Shown: positions 45,181 through 56,112, counted from the first letter of the stretch. The stretch is 64,000 nt of DNA from Planctomycetaceae bacterium (GCA_002862205.1 PKCN01000249.1:1-64000); one strand, 5' to 3'. Notes: generated from the letters alone by a model not told the origin. Made by a program: numbers and translations.

Positions 45181-48100
45181 TACTGTTACATCCCTACATG
45201 CTGTTGTTTGCGTTGGTAGCATTCATTCCCTGGTTTGGTCCTTGGAAGGGCCCGCGCGCGACACAGAATTTGTTGCGTTCGCTTGTGTTCGTTGCAATCT
45301 CGGTGGCCATGGCCATGCCGCACCTACCATCTGGACAGACGACACCATGCAAAGTACTGATCATCGACCGTAGCCCTAGCATTTCGCAGGCTTCACGAGC
45401 ATTGGCTCTCTCGCAACTGGCAGAGTTTGCTCAAGAGCCCGACAGCCATCTGGTCACCTTTGGTGCTCCGTTGCAGTCTGCAGCGTTGTCTGGATTTTCA
45501 TCCGTAACGGCAATTCAGGACCACCCCTCGAGGGGAACTTCGCCACTCTCCGCGGCCATTGCCCGTGCTCAGACACTAATTCCAAGAGGGACTGGTGGAA
45601 GCGTGACGATAGCCAGTGACTCGCTTGCAACGCGTCCCGACGACAATCGAGCCATCGCTGCGTTGCGAGAACAGGAAATTCCCGTGCATTGGGTTCAGTT
45701 GGAAACGGTCCCGAGAACCACAACCCCGGTAGCAGTCAGTTGGTCAACGCCACTTCGCAAAGGTGCAAATTCGCGGATTGATGTACGTCTTGTTTCCACG
45801 ACAACAGCAACATCTGGCACTTTGATTCTGAGGGCAGGGGAAACCGAATTGACGCGTGCAAATTTCAGCGCTGCTGCTGAACAAACAATTCAGCTGAGTT
45901 TTGAACCGGACGAGTCAGGTTTTGTTGATGCGGTGGTTGTCGCTCAAAATTCAGACGGCAGCGAGAACGCACTTGCTGCTGTCCTGCCGATTATGCGTCC
46001 CCATCAGTTGTTGTATCTCGGTGATCGACAGACTGGCGGTAACGAAAAGTTAAGCGATATGCTGGGGCCAAGCTTCGATGTCGTGACCGTGGACCTCAGT
46101 GATACTCGTGGACTGCGGGACGCACTGAAACGCTGCGACCTTGTATTGCTGGATGATCAGCCTGCGGAGAACGTATCATCCCGGAATGAGGAAAGCATTG
46201 TTGATGCGGTGCGGGATGAAGGACTCGGCCTGGTGATGAGCGGTGGTCGTGCATCCTTTGGGGGTGGAGGCTGGCATGACCGTCCAATTGAAACGCTATT
46301 GCCCATCGAGCTTGTACAAAAGGAAGAGAAAAGAGACCCTTCGACTTCTCTGGTGATTGTGATTGATACGTCTGGCTCCATGAGTGGTGTGCGAGTGCAA
46401 CTCGCCAAAGAGGTTTCGCGATTGGCAATGAAGCGGTTGCTGCCACACGACAAAGTTGGAATCGTCGAGTTCTATGGTGCGAAACGTTGGGCTGCTCCTC
46501 TTCAACCAGCATCCAACGCGATTGAATTGCAACGGGCACTCAACCGCATGGACGCGGGCGGGGGAACCGTCATTCTGCCTGCATTGGAAGAAGCGTTTTA
46601 TGGGCTTCAGAATGTCGATACACGTTACAAACACGTGCTCGTGCTCACCGACGGAGGAGTCGAGTCAGGCGATTTTGAATCGTTGATGAGGCGGATGGCG
46701 AACGAAGGTATTAATGTATCGACCGTACTTGCAGGTGGCGGGTATCACAGCGAATTCCTCGTCAACATCGCGAACTGGGGCAAGGGGCGTTTTTACAACG
46801 TACCCAACCGCTTTAATCTGCCAGAGATTCTGCTCAAACAACCCTCAACGACCAAGCTTCCTTCCTATCGGCCAGGGCAGCACATTGTTCAGGCTCGTGG
46901 CGGTCCGGGATGGTGGGGCGAGGTCGATACGAGCAGTTTGCCGCCGCTGGCAGGATACGTTGAATCCAAGCCACGCGAGGGTAGCGAAATATTATTGGAA
47001 ACGGTTGCCGAAAAGCACCCCATACTGGCTACCTGGCGTTATGGTCTGGGACGTGTCACAACACTCAGCACCGAACCCTTGGGCGAGGGTACCGAACCCT
47101 GGCAGAAGTGGTCTGATTATGGCAATGCGTTAGCGAGAATCCTGCAACGTAGCACGGGCGACATACGTGAACCCTTCGAATTTGAGTTTGAGTTTGACGG
47201 TGGGGACGTGCTGATCCATGCAATCCGTCAGCAACCACGGAACCTCACCGCAGAAAAGATCAATCCACTTGCAAGGCTGCACGACTCAAATACCGAGATC
47301 GAATTTGTGCGACGAAGCCCGGATCGGTATTTGGCGCGACTGCCAACCCCCGCGATTGGAGAAACGATCAAACTGGAAACCTCGGCGACGAATACTCAGG
47401 ACCGTTGGAAGATCATGTCGGTAATGTCACCAGTGATGGCTGAGCATTTCGTTGACCCGGACAACGCCATGGATGCTACAACGCTTGTAACACTTACGGG
47501 AGGTCAGCGCATGTCACCCAAGTCAGTTTGGTCAAATGGATCCACTTCACAGCCAGAGGGTGACACACTGATCCCGTTGTCTCCTCTGTTGTACGGCATT
47601 GCCTTGCTGCTGTTTCTGGCCGAAATCATCTACCGCCGACTTCCTCGGCGGACGCAGGCAGTTGCAATGCAGGCCCCCTCAATCGTGCTGTTGTTCTGGT
47701 TGAGCTTGCAAGCGGCGACAGTCCACGCACAGGAACCCTTGAGTAACGAGGTGGCTGTAGCGGCAACCGAGGTTATTGACGTCGGGCTGCGAGACGGTGT
47801 CAGTGATACTGCAGTCGCTCAGCTTTTTGACCGTGCGATCCTGAAAGAGGGAAACCTGCAAAGCACGCTCGATTGGCTGTCGGAATCGACAGGGGATTTA
47901 GCCGACCCGCGGAACCGGATCATTGCTGAAATCGAAGTCAAGTTGGCAGCACGACGAGGCGATCTGCAACGCGCATCTGATCTGTTGAAGGATCTGCTTG
48001 AACAACAGCAAGTACTTGAGTCGCGGCTCGATTTGGTCCTGATTCAGGCAAAATTCCATGACGCCCTTGGTGAGACTGATGCCGCAAAAGAGCTGTACAC

Positions 48101-51100
48101 GAAACTCACTGTGTCAGAACTCGCAGAAGCCGATAGGCAGACGGTAAGCCTCCGCCTGGCGTTGATGGGCTTGTTAGGCGACGCACAGGCGAAACAGGGC
48201 AGCGATGCACAACCGTTAATCGATCTGGCGACAAAGTCGGACGATGTCGGTTTCAAAAATCGCGCAGCAAATGTCCTGGCCGTACAGAATCGACATGCCG
48301 ATGCCCTGAAATTGTTCACCATTACTGGATTGGGCACCCAGAAATTTCGAAGCGCCAGCCGCGTCACGGAGTGGGCCATCCGTGCGAAAGAGCGGGACAA
48401 AGCGATTGAGACTGCATGGCAGGCCGTTGAAACTGCGCAGTTACGGCGGGACCGCAATTACGCCCTAGCGTTACTTGTCGAAGCCTATCGCCTGAAGAAG
48501 CAGACAGCTGGAATTGAGACCTTGGTCGATGAATTCAAACGCCGGAATGATGCAGCTGAACCGATGACGGTGGAGATGCAGAGAGTGTGGATTGATCTGC
48601 TCCGCGAGTTGGGACGATACGACGACGCAATCGCACTGTTTCGGGAGAGTGCAAGTGCAGCGTCGACATTCACGGTTGAAATGCGACGTGAGTTGCTGGA
48701 ACTCGAGGGGGAAGCTGGCAATACGAAACGAATGATTTCAACTTACCGCGAGCTGATTGAAACGGAACCTGATGAACTCGCTTGGCGCGGTGGGCTCACC
48801 CAGATATTGCTCGAACGAGGTGATAACGAACAAGCAAAAGCATTATGGAGCGACTACGTTAACGAAACGGAACGTAGTACAGTGTTGATGAATGCCGCAC
48901 AGACTCTTGGTGAACTGGGTCTGGATCTGTTGGCTAAAAACACCGTTGAGCGAATGGTTAAACTGAGGGTCAATCATGGTCAAGCTTTGCTCTATTGGGC
49001 AGATTTGCAGCAACGCCGAGGCGATGTGGAGGGCGCGGAAGCCTCTTTGAATCGAGTGCAGGGGTTTGAGGATGTCGGAGACGATGTCAGGGCGGAACTG
49101 GCCAGTGCCTATGAGCGGATTGGCAGGCAGGACAAGGCGATTGAGGTCAACGAGGCAATTCGTGCTACGCGAAAAGTCGTTGCTGAGGATCTGGAAATGC
49201 GACTTGCCTGGTTGTACAGCGAAGTCGGCGACGAGGAGAAAGCGCTTGACCAATGGTTGGCTTTGTGGCGCAAAATAACCTCGATTCCACGTCGCAGGTA
49301 TGTCGAAGACCGCTTGATGACGGTGGCAAGCCGACTGGGAACCCTTGCAGACATAGCGATTGAAATTGAGGAAAAACTTGCCGATGGAACCGCCGATTCG
49401 CGTGAGGCCGGCCTACTGGTCCGTATCTACAGTCGAGTCAATGACTCGGTTGCTGCCACCGAAATCTCTGAAGAGTATATGGCACAAACCGGAAAAGACC
49501 TGGTGGACCAACTGCAGGAGAAAGGCCGGATCTACCAGATCTGCAACGACTATTGGAACTATGAGAAGGTCATTGAGGAGTTGATTGAGGTCGATCCTGA
49601 AGGGGAGACTGAGTACCTGAGACAACTGGCGCTGAGCATGTTGGAAAGAGGAAAGGCGCAGGATGCCCGCAATGTATTGATGAACTTGCGAACAGCTGAT
49701 GATGGCAAAGACTCAATTGGTGGTGAATTTGAAGCCGGTGTACTCTCACTGGTCGGGATGAAAGACGAAGCCGCAGACGCCTACCGGCAGGCCATTGCGA
49801 CGCACCCAGACCGAATTGAATCCTATCTGCTTTTGGCAAATCTGCTCAAGGAAAACAACCAGACCGAGCGTGCTGTCGGGATGTTTCAGTATCTCGCTGA
49901 AAATGCCCAACGCGATGATCTGTTTACCATTGCAATTGACGGCCTTCTGAACATGGAGGCCAAGGGTCGCAACATCCAGTGGGCACGTCGGATCACTCTC
50001 GAGCGACTCGCAGGTCGCGAGGACAAGAACTATCTCTATCAGCTATTGTCCGATCTCTCTGCCGAAGTGAACGATAAATCCGGACAGATTCGGGCCATGG
50101 AGAACTCATTGGCTGTATCTGGAACGAGGCGTTTATCCGTACTCCGCGAATGCATGGAACTCTCGTCCAGAATCCGCGGAGGAGTCTACTACTCTAGTTC
50201 ATCTCGTGGACCCTCGAATAAAGGGAACCTGCCGTTCTTTGCCTTTGGTCGAAGACTGATCGGACTGAATGAACTGATGCCCCCACAGGTATTCCTTGAT
50301 CTGGGCAAAGCGTTTCTCGATGACGGTGATACACAAAGCGCGGAACGCACGTTTGGCATGGCCAGGAATCTTGCCGATCCACGTAGTTATCAAAGGGAAG
50401 TTGCGGAGATCTTTGAGAAAGCGGGCAAAACCCCCGAAGCATTGGCGCGATATGATCGTCTACTGCGCACCAGCCCTTCAGATGTTCCGTTGATGGCTCG
50501 TGTCGCAAAGCTGAACGAAAGTGAAAAGAAAGATGCCATCGCGTTCAGGTTCTATCAGGGAGGTTTGAACCTACTATTGTCGCAAACACCGTTGACGACA
50601 AGAGAAGCAAGCAACACGGGACAACAGAGTTTTTGGAGCAACAATCGCGATGCGTATCAAACGTATTCGGATGAACTTTTGATGGGCATGTTGGTCACCG
50701 TCCCTGAAAAGGAACTTGATGCAATGGTTACCGACCAACGTGAGCGACTGTTCGCTGATCTCAAGCAAATTACTGAACTGCGCAAAGACCAAAAAGTTGC
50801 CAACACGCTATCCGAAGCGCCAAGGGTCGAAAAACGCTTCACACAATTGCAACGAATCTACCTCGCTCTTGCACAGATGGAATCGCTCGAAGCAGTCGAC
50901 GCGGTTCTGCTGAAACAATTCCCAGATGATGGAGCGTTATTCGCTAACATTACAACACTGCGTCTCAATGCCGGACGCCGTGACAGTCTGGCAAGGTTGA
51001 TGCAAAGTAACCTGATCTCGGCAACACAGCAGGCAACTATCAAAACCATGCTCGGCGAAACTGACGTGGACGTTGGAAACGCCACCCTCACCCCGACCCA

Positions 51101-54100
51101 GATGTGGAAAGCACTGTTGCCCGCATGGATCAAAGATGACCGTGAGTTAACACTTAAATTACTGAGACGGTTGAATCAACAGAGCGTGCGGGGCAGGGCG
51201 GGAACACCTTCTTACGTCGTGGTCAATGGCCGCGCCGTTCGCCAGACTCGTTCAAACCTGGGTGACGCTCGCACATGGATGCAGTTGGCGGTGACTCTGG
51301 GTGATGACAGCCTTGCACTCCAATTGGCAAGGGCCAACTGCGATCGTTTGACATACCAAAACCAGCAATCTTTCTATCAGATGTGTCGGGAGATACTCCC
51401 CGAGACACGCTTCTCCGAGTTAGTACGATACGCGACCAATCAGCAAAGTCAGAAACCGGAAAGGCTGGCTAATTATCTCTGGTTGCTGGCGGAGATGAAA
51501 GAATATGTGTCCGACTTGCAACCAAGTGACGGCGATTTGCTTGGATTGATCCAAAATGGCACCCTGCGTCTTGGTTACTCATTTCCCTTTCCCGTTGCGA
51601 TGCAGGTCTTTCCTGAATCGATTCGCGCGGATGCATTTGCCGAGACCATGGAATCCGTCACCCCGAAAATTCTGCCCCAAGAGCTGATCCGGGTTCCATT
51701 CAACTATGACAAACCCATTGATGAGGCAACGCAGAAAGTGGTTTTGGCTGCTTTTGCCGAAGGAATTGATGCCGCCTTGCAGGACAATTACTTGCGCTAT
51801 TGCTCGTACTATATGCCAAGAACTGGCACTGTTATCAAACTCAAGGAAAATCAGACGCTTGCAGTCAAAATGCTTGATCTCTTGACAGCAGACAAGGTGC
51901 AGAAAAGAGAGCCGAATATTTCAAAGATGGCTCAACTTGTCAAAGCGATGGTTTTATATCAATCCGGTGAGAAGAATGAAGGAATCAAACTTGCGCTCAA
52001 GGCAGGGTCCCCATTCGAAACTGTCTCTGATAGCTATCTCAGGATGACCCGCACGTGGGTCTACAATCAATTCCTCAGTGGGGATGATACACAGATGTTT
52101 CTCGATGCGTTGCCTGGCAAGCAAAACGGGAAAAAACTTTCAGTCGAAGATCTGGACAAGCGATTTGCCTTGCTGCAGCGGGTGCGGGCAACTGCTGCAC
52201 TGAACATGTTGTATGCACAGGCCGCAGAAATGTATCCGAACGAGTCCAAATACAAAAGAGCGAGGTCGACATCGACGGCCAAACCCGAAAACGTTTTCAA
52301 GGATATCACGCTGCAAGAAAAACGCATTCAGGAATTGCAGGGGAAGAACGTGAACGGTCCGCAGAATGCAAACCAGAAAAGCCAGGATGCAATCAGGTCC
52401 CGATTGGCTGCATTGTGGAACTCCGTTGACCATCGCGTGAACGCCATGAAGTACTGGACAGTGGTGGATGACCATCAACGACAAGCATCAGAAGCAGCGA
52501 AAAAGCAGAAAAATAATGCTGATGCTGCGAAGAGCAACCAAAAAGCTGCCGAGCGAGTGGTTAAGCCCAAAACTACACCCAGTCAGTCCAACAAGGCGAC
52601 CGCCTCTAGCGACGAGACCGAGAAAAAATACGCGAAGGGTCTGTTGGGTGTCAAAGCAGCACTTGACGCTGGTGATGAATCGGGTGTGTTACGGACTTTG
52701 CGAACTGTGTGGCGAACATTGCCTCCAGCTGTCTCGAGCCCGTATGGCTCGAGAGTTGTGGTACGGCCGTTGAGCGTTTCGTGGCCTACTTCCAAAGCCC
52801 CTAAGAAACCCAAAAACCTCCCAACAATACAAAAGAATGGGACGCGTGTAACCAATTCTGACTCGGCTCGACGTCAGAAACGCGGTGGGCTGTCGACGTT
52901 CGTCCCTCCCGCACGCGTGGCCGCAACTCCGCGTCCCAAGGCGTGGGATGTCCTTGCGGAGCATCCCTATGTATTGCCTGAGATGCATCGCATCGTACGT
53001 GCGAGCTTTCTAGCACCAGCAAATGCCCAAGCCGTTTCACTTGGTTTACTCAAGGCTGAGCGACTTGCGAACGGTGACGAGGTGGTTCTTGCAGGCTTGG
53101 TCAAAAAACTTCAGCAGGGTCAACTAACCGCGCCTGTGTTGGATGGATTTTTTGAGATCGTTCGTGAACGCCCTGAGCTGATTAATGACAGCAACAAGTG
53201 GGTGCTCGACAATTTAATGGACCAACTGGGAATTAAGAATGGTGATCAGGCCAGATTGCTTGCACCTCTTTATGCGCGAACCGGTGACCTCAACACGGCC
53301 TCGGCATTGTTTCGCGTGAGTGCATTCTTTCCATCAAAGACGGGAAGCGGTTTCGCTCGACTGATTGATCAAGCTCAACCCTTTTTTCAAGGCGCTGATC
53401 TGCTTGTACTCGCTGAGGCAATGTTTGAAACGGCATACAGCAGAAAAATGGCACTTCCCACAGTACTTGAACTGCGTCGCGACACGTTACCCGTGGCTGC
53501 AGCTGCGGAAGTAACCCGCAAGGATTTTCCAAGTATCCGTCTCATCCATGATGCGTACGACGTCAACACACTGATTGCTGGCACCAGTATTTATGCAGGT
53601 AGCGGCAACCATCAGGCAGCAATTGATTTTCTGTATACGCTTCTCAAACAACACGGAAAGCCGCTCGCTCCGCTCACAACCAGTGCGTCCCAGTATTACG
53701 TCAATCGCGGCAGCAAGCGCCCATGGTTGTTGACGCGAACCAATCTCTTGGATCTGTTCTCGGTTTCATCCTCTGCATCAACGCAGCAAAAAGATACCTG
53801 GTGGCGTGCTGCCGCTACCGCGGTTGCCACACTACGTGATGATGAAACGGTCAGCCGAGAAATTATTTGCGAGGCGCTTTTGACAATTGCGTATTGGCAA
53901 ACACAGGGAGAATTCACTGAGGCTGGCAAGATCACACTTTCAATGGTTGATGACGAATTGCTCCAAGACGCAAAGAAGCTGGAACCGCTGGCTGTGGACC
54001 TGTATCGTGAGGCTGGATTGATTGGACGCTCATTTGAACTGCAACGCCGGATGCAGCAAGAAGGAAATCTATCGTACACTCGCTTTGGAGAATTCGTCCG

Positions 54101-54446
54101 TGTTTGCGCCGGCCGTGAGGGAGCGGACAGCGGCAAGAAACTATTCAATGAGCTTGTAAAATTGAGTTTGGACGATGCTTTACTGTCGGCTGGAAAAGAG
54201 ATTGCAGCAGATGACACAGAATTCCTTGGTACGATCGAGGCCTTGGAAAAAGAGAAAAAGGCGGCCGAGCAAGCGTATCAGAAACGTGCAGCATCCGCGG
54301 CTGCAAGAAATACGCCGAAAGTGTCCCAGGCGTCCCGCACTGGGGCTTCCCAGGTTCGGGCTACCGGGAAAGGTGTCGCCCTGCCCCTGTCTGCTCCTCT
54401 GAAACTGAGAGCACTGCCACTGAAGCGAGTCTTGAAGAAGCCCTGA
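45177..54446 (+). CDS. Giant BatA/vWA protein fused to a long TPR region
   Basis: Start at ATG 45177, an ATGA overlap with the gene before; about 3,089 residues. N-terminal helices at about 5-20 and 30-47 are followed by a vWA-like segment (VLIIDRSPSIS). A GATase1-like stretch (MRPHQLLYLGDRQ ... LVMSGGRASFGGGGW) leads to a complete vWA domain with MIDAS VIDTSGSMSG (about 400) and VLTDGGVESGD. A transmembrane helix lies near 805-825 (LLYGIALLLFLAEII). Directly after RRLPRR comes MQAPSIVLLFWLSLQAATVHAQ, which reads like a complete signal peptide at residue 831. The remaining ~2,240 residues are mostly helical repeats of TPR type, with one charged low-complexity patch (about 2,360-2,490). It could be an envelope scaffold driven by MoxR. 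Confidence 0.88.
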   Translation: MILLHPYMLLFALVAFIPWFGPWKGPRATQNLLRSLVFVAISVAMAMPHLPSGQTTPCKVLIIDRSPSISQASRALALSQLAEFAQEPDSHLVTFGAPLQSAALSGFSSVTAIQDHPSRGTSPLSAAIARAQTLIPRGTGGSVTIASDSLATRPDDNRAIAALREQEIPVHWVQLETVPRTTTPVAVSWSTPLRKGANSRIDVRLVSTTTATSGTLILRAGETELTRANFSAAAEQTIQLSFEPDESGFVDAVVVAQNSDGSENALAAVLPIMRPHQLLYLGDRQTGGNEKLSDMLGPSFDVVTVDLSDTRGLRDALKRCDLVLLDDQPAENVSSRNEESIVDAVRDEGLGLVMSGGRASFGGGGWHDRPIETLLPIELVQKEEKRDPSTSLVIVIDTSGSMSGVRVQLAKEVSRLAMKRLLPHDKVGIVEFYGAKRWAAPLQPASNAIELQRALNRMDAGGGTVILPALEEAFYGLQNVDTRYKHVLVLTDGGVESGDFESLMRRMANEGINVSTVLAGGGYHSEFLVNIANWGKGRFYNVPNRFNLPEILLKQPSTTKLPSYRPGQHIVQARGGPGWWGEVDTSSLPPLAGYVESKPREGSEILLETVAEKHPILATWRYGLGRVTTLSTEPLGEGTEPWQKWSDYGNALARILQRSTGDIREPFEFEFEFDGGDVLIHAIRQQPRNLTAEKINPLARLHDSNTEIEFVRRSPDRYLARLPTPAIGETIKLETSATNTQDRWKIMSVMSPVMAEHFVDPDNAMDATTLVTLTGGQRMSPKSVWSNGSTSQPEGDTLIPLSPLLYGIALLLFLAEIIYRRLPRRTQAVAMQAPSIVLLFWLSLQAATVHAQEPLSNEVAVAATEVIDVGLRDGVSDTAVAQLFDRAILKEGNLQSTLDWLSESTGDLADPRNRIIAEIEVKLAARRGDLQRASDLLKDLLEQQQVLESRLDLVLIQAKFHDALGETDAAKELYTKLTVSELAEADRQTVSLRLALMGLLGDAQAKQGSDAQPLIDLATKSDDVGFKNRAANVLAVQNRHADALKLFTITGLGTQKFRSASRVTEWAIRAKERDKAIETAWQAVETAQLRRDRNYALALLVEAYRLKKQTAGIETLVDEFKRRNDAAEPMTVEMQRVWIDLLRELGRYDDAIALFRESASAASTFTVEMRRELLELEGEAGNTKRMISTYRELIETEPDELAWRGGLTQILLERGDNEQAKALWSDYVNETERSTVLMNAAQTLGELGLDLLAKNTVERMVKLRVNHGQALLYWADLQQRRGDVEGAEASLNRVQGFEDVGDDVRAELASAYERIGRQDKAIEVNEAIRATRKVVAEDLEMRLAWLYSEVGDEEKALDQWLALWRKITSIPRRRYVEDRLMTVASRLGTLADIAIEIEEKLADGTADSREAGLLVRIYSRVNDSVAATEISEEYMAQTGKDLVDQLQEKGRIYQICNDYWNYEKVIEELIEVDPEGETEYLRQLALSMLERGKAQDARNVLMNLRTADDGKDSIGGEFEAGVLSLVGMKDEAADAYRQAIATHPDRIESYLLLANLLKENNQTERAVGMFQYLAENAQRDDLFTIAIDGLLNMEAKGRNIQWARRITLERLAGREDKNYLYQLLSDLSAEVNDKSGQIRAMENSLAVSGTRRLSVLRECMELSSRIRGGVYYSSSSRGPSNKGNLPFFAFGRRLIGLNELMPPQVFLDLGKAFLDDGDTQSAERTFGMARNLADPRSYQREVAEIFEKAGKTPEALARYDRLLRTSPSDVPLMARVAKLNESEKKDAIAFRFYQGGLNLLLSQTPLTTREASNTGQQSFWSNNRDAYQTYSDELLMGMLVTVPEKELDAMVTDQRERLFADLKQITELRKDQKVANTLSEAPRVEKRFTQLQRIYLALAQMESLEAVDAVLLKQFPDDGALFANITTLRLNAGRRDSLARLMQSNLISATQQATIKTMLGETDVDVGNATLTPTQMWKALLPAWIKDDRELTLKLLRRLNQQSVRGRAGTPSYVVVNGRAVRQTRSNLGDARTWMQLAVTLGDDSLALQLARANCDRLTYQNQQSFYQMCREILPETRFSELVRYATNQQSQKPERLANYLWLLAEMKEYVSDLQPSDGDLLGLIQNGTLRLGYSFPFPVAMQVFPESIRADAFAETMESVTPKILPQELIRVPFNYDKPIDEATQKVVLAAFAEGIDAALQDNYLRYCSYYMPRTGTVIKLKENQTLAVKMLDLLTADKVQKREPNISKMAQLVKAMVLYQSGEKNEGIKLALKAGSPFETVSDSYLRMTRTWVYNQFLSGDDTQMFLDALPGKQNGKKLSVEDLDKRFALLQRVRATAALNMLYAQAAEMYPNESKYKRARSTSTAKPENVFKDITLQEKRIQELQGKNVNGPQNANQKSQDAIRSRLAALWNSVDHRVNAMKYWTVVDDHQRQASEAAKKQKNNADAAKSNQKAAERVVKPKTTPSQSNKATASSDETEKKYAKGLLGVKAALDAGDESGVLRTLRTVWRTLPPAVSSPYGSRVVVRPLSVSWPTSKAPKKPKNLPTIQKNGTRVTNSDSARRQKRGGLSTFVPPARVAATPRPKAWDVLAEHPYVLPEMHRIVRASFLAPANAQAVSLGLLKAERLANGDEVVLAGLVKKLQQGQLTAPVLDGFFEIVRERPELINDSNKWVLDNLMDQLGIKNGDQARLLAPLYARTGDLNTASALFRVSAFFPSKTGSGFARLIDQAQPFFQGADLLVLAEAMFETAYSRKMALPTVLELRRDTLPVAAAAEVTRKDFPSIRLIHDAYDVNTLIAGTSIYAGSGNHQAAIDFLYTLLKQHGKPLAPLTTSASQYYVNRGSKRPWLLTRTNLLDLFSVSSSASTQQKDTWWRAAATAVATLRDDETVSREIICEALLTIAYWQTQGEFTEAGKITLSMVDDELLQDAKKLEPLAVDLYREAGLIGRSFELQRRMQQEGNLSYTRFGEFVRVCAGREGADSGKKLFNELVKLSLDDALLSAGKEIAADDTEFLGTIEALEKEKKAAEQAYQKRAASAAARNTPKVSQASRTGASQVRATGKGVALPLSAPLKLRALPLKRVLKKP

Positions 54447-54515
54447 GAGGCGACACTACGCATGTCTGCGAAAGCGTTAAGGTTTGGCTTGGGGCTCGCA
54501 GATCGTTGACCATCC

Positions 54516-55889
54516 CTAACGCTGGGAACGGGATGCAGCTTCCCAGTCTTTCATCAACTTCAAAAGCGTGCGAGTCAACTCGGGTTTGCTGCTGGAAAGA
54601 TCATGCTCTTCTTCAGGATCGCTGGACAGGTCAAAGACGGACTCGATGGGTTGCCCTTCACCGGTCTTGGTGACGAGCTTCTGGTTGCCATCACGCACGG
54701 CTTTCCATACACGATCCCCCCGTTTCCCTCGCCAATACAAAGTGCGCCGGACATCTGGTTTGCGTTCTACGATGTGATTGATGATGTCGTATCCATCCAA
54801 TTGCACGTCGGCTCGTTCGCCATCAGCTGCGTTGAATTTTCGATTTACATTGGATGCACCAGCAACATCTAGAATCGATTTCGTCAGGTCGAACGTGATG
54901 CAAACTTGATCACTGGTTTGTCCCGCAGGGATTCTTCCCGGCCATCTGATGATCAAGGGAACTCGGATTCCACCTTCGTAGGTCATGCTTTTACTGCCAC
55001 GCAACGGTCCCATGTTCGCCGCGTTCGCAAAGCCGCCGTTGTCAGATACAAAAATAACGACCGTGTTGTTTCGTTGACCGCTGTTGTCGACAGCATCCAC
55101 GATCTTCCCAACGCTCCGGTCAAGGGACTCTATCATTGCAATGTAAGCGTCCGCATCCAGTTCCATCCAGTTTTCGCTGGTCACCTTCTTGCTCGCGTCG
55201 CTCGGGCCTTGGAATGGAAAGTGAGGTGACTCATGTGAGATAAACAGCAAATAAGGCGTTTGCGTGTTTTCGATAAAATCAACCGATTCTGCAGTAATCA
55301 GATCAGTCATATACCCTTCCCGATAAACGGGCAAATCATTGGCGAATAGCACATGCAAGTCGCTGGTTTCACGATGATTAAAGTAATGCACGTTGCCACC
55401 CAAATAGCCAAAAAACTCATTCCAGCCATGCTCGATTGGATTGAATCTGGGTTCGTATCCCAAATGCCACTTGCCGAACACCGCAGACCGGTATCCTTGG
55501 GCATTCACCATTGCCGGCAGCACGGTCTGCTCTGCCGGTAACCCCAGTTCGTGCTTTTTCGCGAGTCGCACTGCATCGTCGTAGCGGCCGACATTGCCAG
55601 TTCCGATTGCACATTCCAGTCCACCGGCATATTGCTGATACCTTCCCGTCAGGAATGCAGTACGAGTGGGACTGCACTCAGGCCCATTTGCATAGTGTTG
55701 CGTGAAACGTACTCCATCCTTTGCAAGCTGATCGATATGGGGCGTTTTAACCTGGGGATGCCCGTAGCAGCCCAAGTCACCGTATCCAAGATCGTCAGCC
55801 ATGATCAAAACAATGTTCGGTTTCGCTCCATTGGCATGGCTGGCTAAGAATATCAGGGCCATGAATGCAAAAAAGAAACGTGGTCCCAT
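54516..55889 (-). CDS. Secreted arylsulfatase-type sulfatase (S1 family)
   Basis: The start is moved from 55964 to ATG 55889 (MGPRFFFAFMALIFLASHANG), a clean signal peptide; 457 residues. Motifs: MADDLGYGD, CSPTR then TAFLTGRYQQ (formylglycine Cys near residue 72), GKWHLGYEP, FVSDNGG, and LRGSKSMTYEGGIRVP with the active-site Lys. It is a complete type I sulfatase. It converges on the giant vWA-TPR gene (69 bp apart) and lies about 220 bp downstream of the F5/8-containing sulfatase on the same strand. Confidence 0.93.
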   Translation of the reverse strand: MGPRFFFAFMALIFLASHANGAKPNIVLIMADDLGYGDLGCYGHPQVKTPHIDQLAKDGVRFTQHYANGPECSPTRTAFLTGRYQQYAGGLECAIGTGNVGRYDDAVRLAKKHELGLPAEQTVLPAMVNAQGYRSAVFGKWHLGYEPRFNPIEHGWNEFFGYLGGNVHYFNHRETSDLHVLFANDLPVYREGYMTDLITAESVDFIENTQTPYLLFISHESPHFPFQGPSDASKKVTSENWMELDADAYIAMIESLDRSVGKIVDAVDNSGQRNNTVVIFVSDNGGFANAANMGPLRGSKSMTYEGGIRVPLIIRWPGRIPAGQTSDQVCITFDLTKSILDVAGASNVNRKFNAADGERADVQLDGYDIINHIVERKPDVRRTLYWRGKRGDRVWKAVRDGNQKLVTKTGEGQPIESVFDLSSDPEEEHDLSSSKPELTRTLLKLMKDWEAASRSQR

Positions 55890-56112
55890 CGGCTCGTCTT
55901 TCGTGGTTTGGGTAAAATCAACAAACATCGGACCGTCAGGATGACGACGTCCAATATCACTCAAAGTTGGATTGCGTTAGTGGTCTGCAAATGGGTCGAT
56001 CGGGGAGCCAGATATCCGGAAGCGAACAAGTACCATGCAACTCGAGGACAATTCCACCAAGCGGGTCATGGTGGACTCTCTAAACCCGAGCATTGAATGG
56101 CACAAGCAACTG

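Noticed and set aside
53696-54217. 173-codon Ser-rich minus-strand ORF
   Set aside because: Antisense to the giant vWA-TPR gene, which is strongly supported; composition is a complement artefact.
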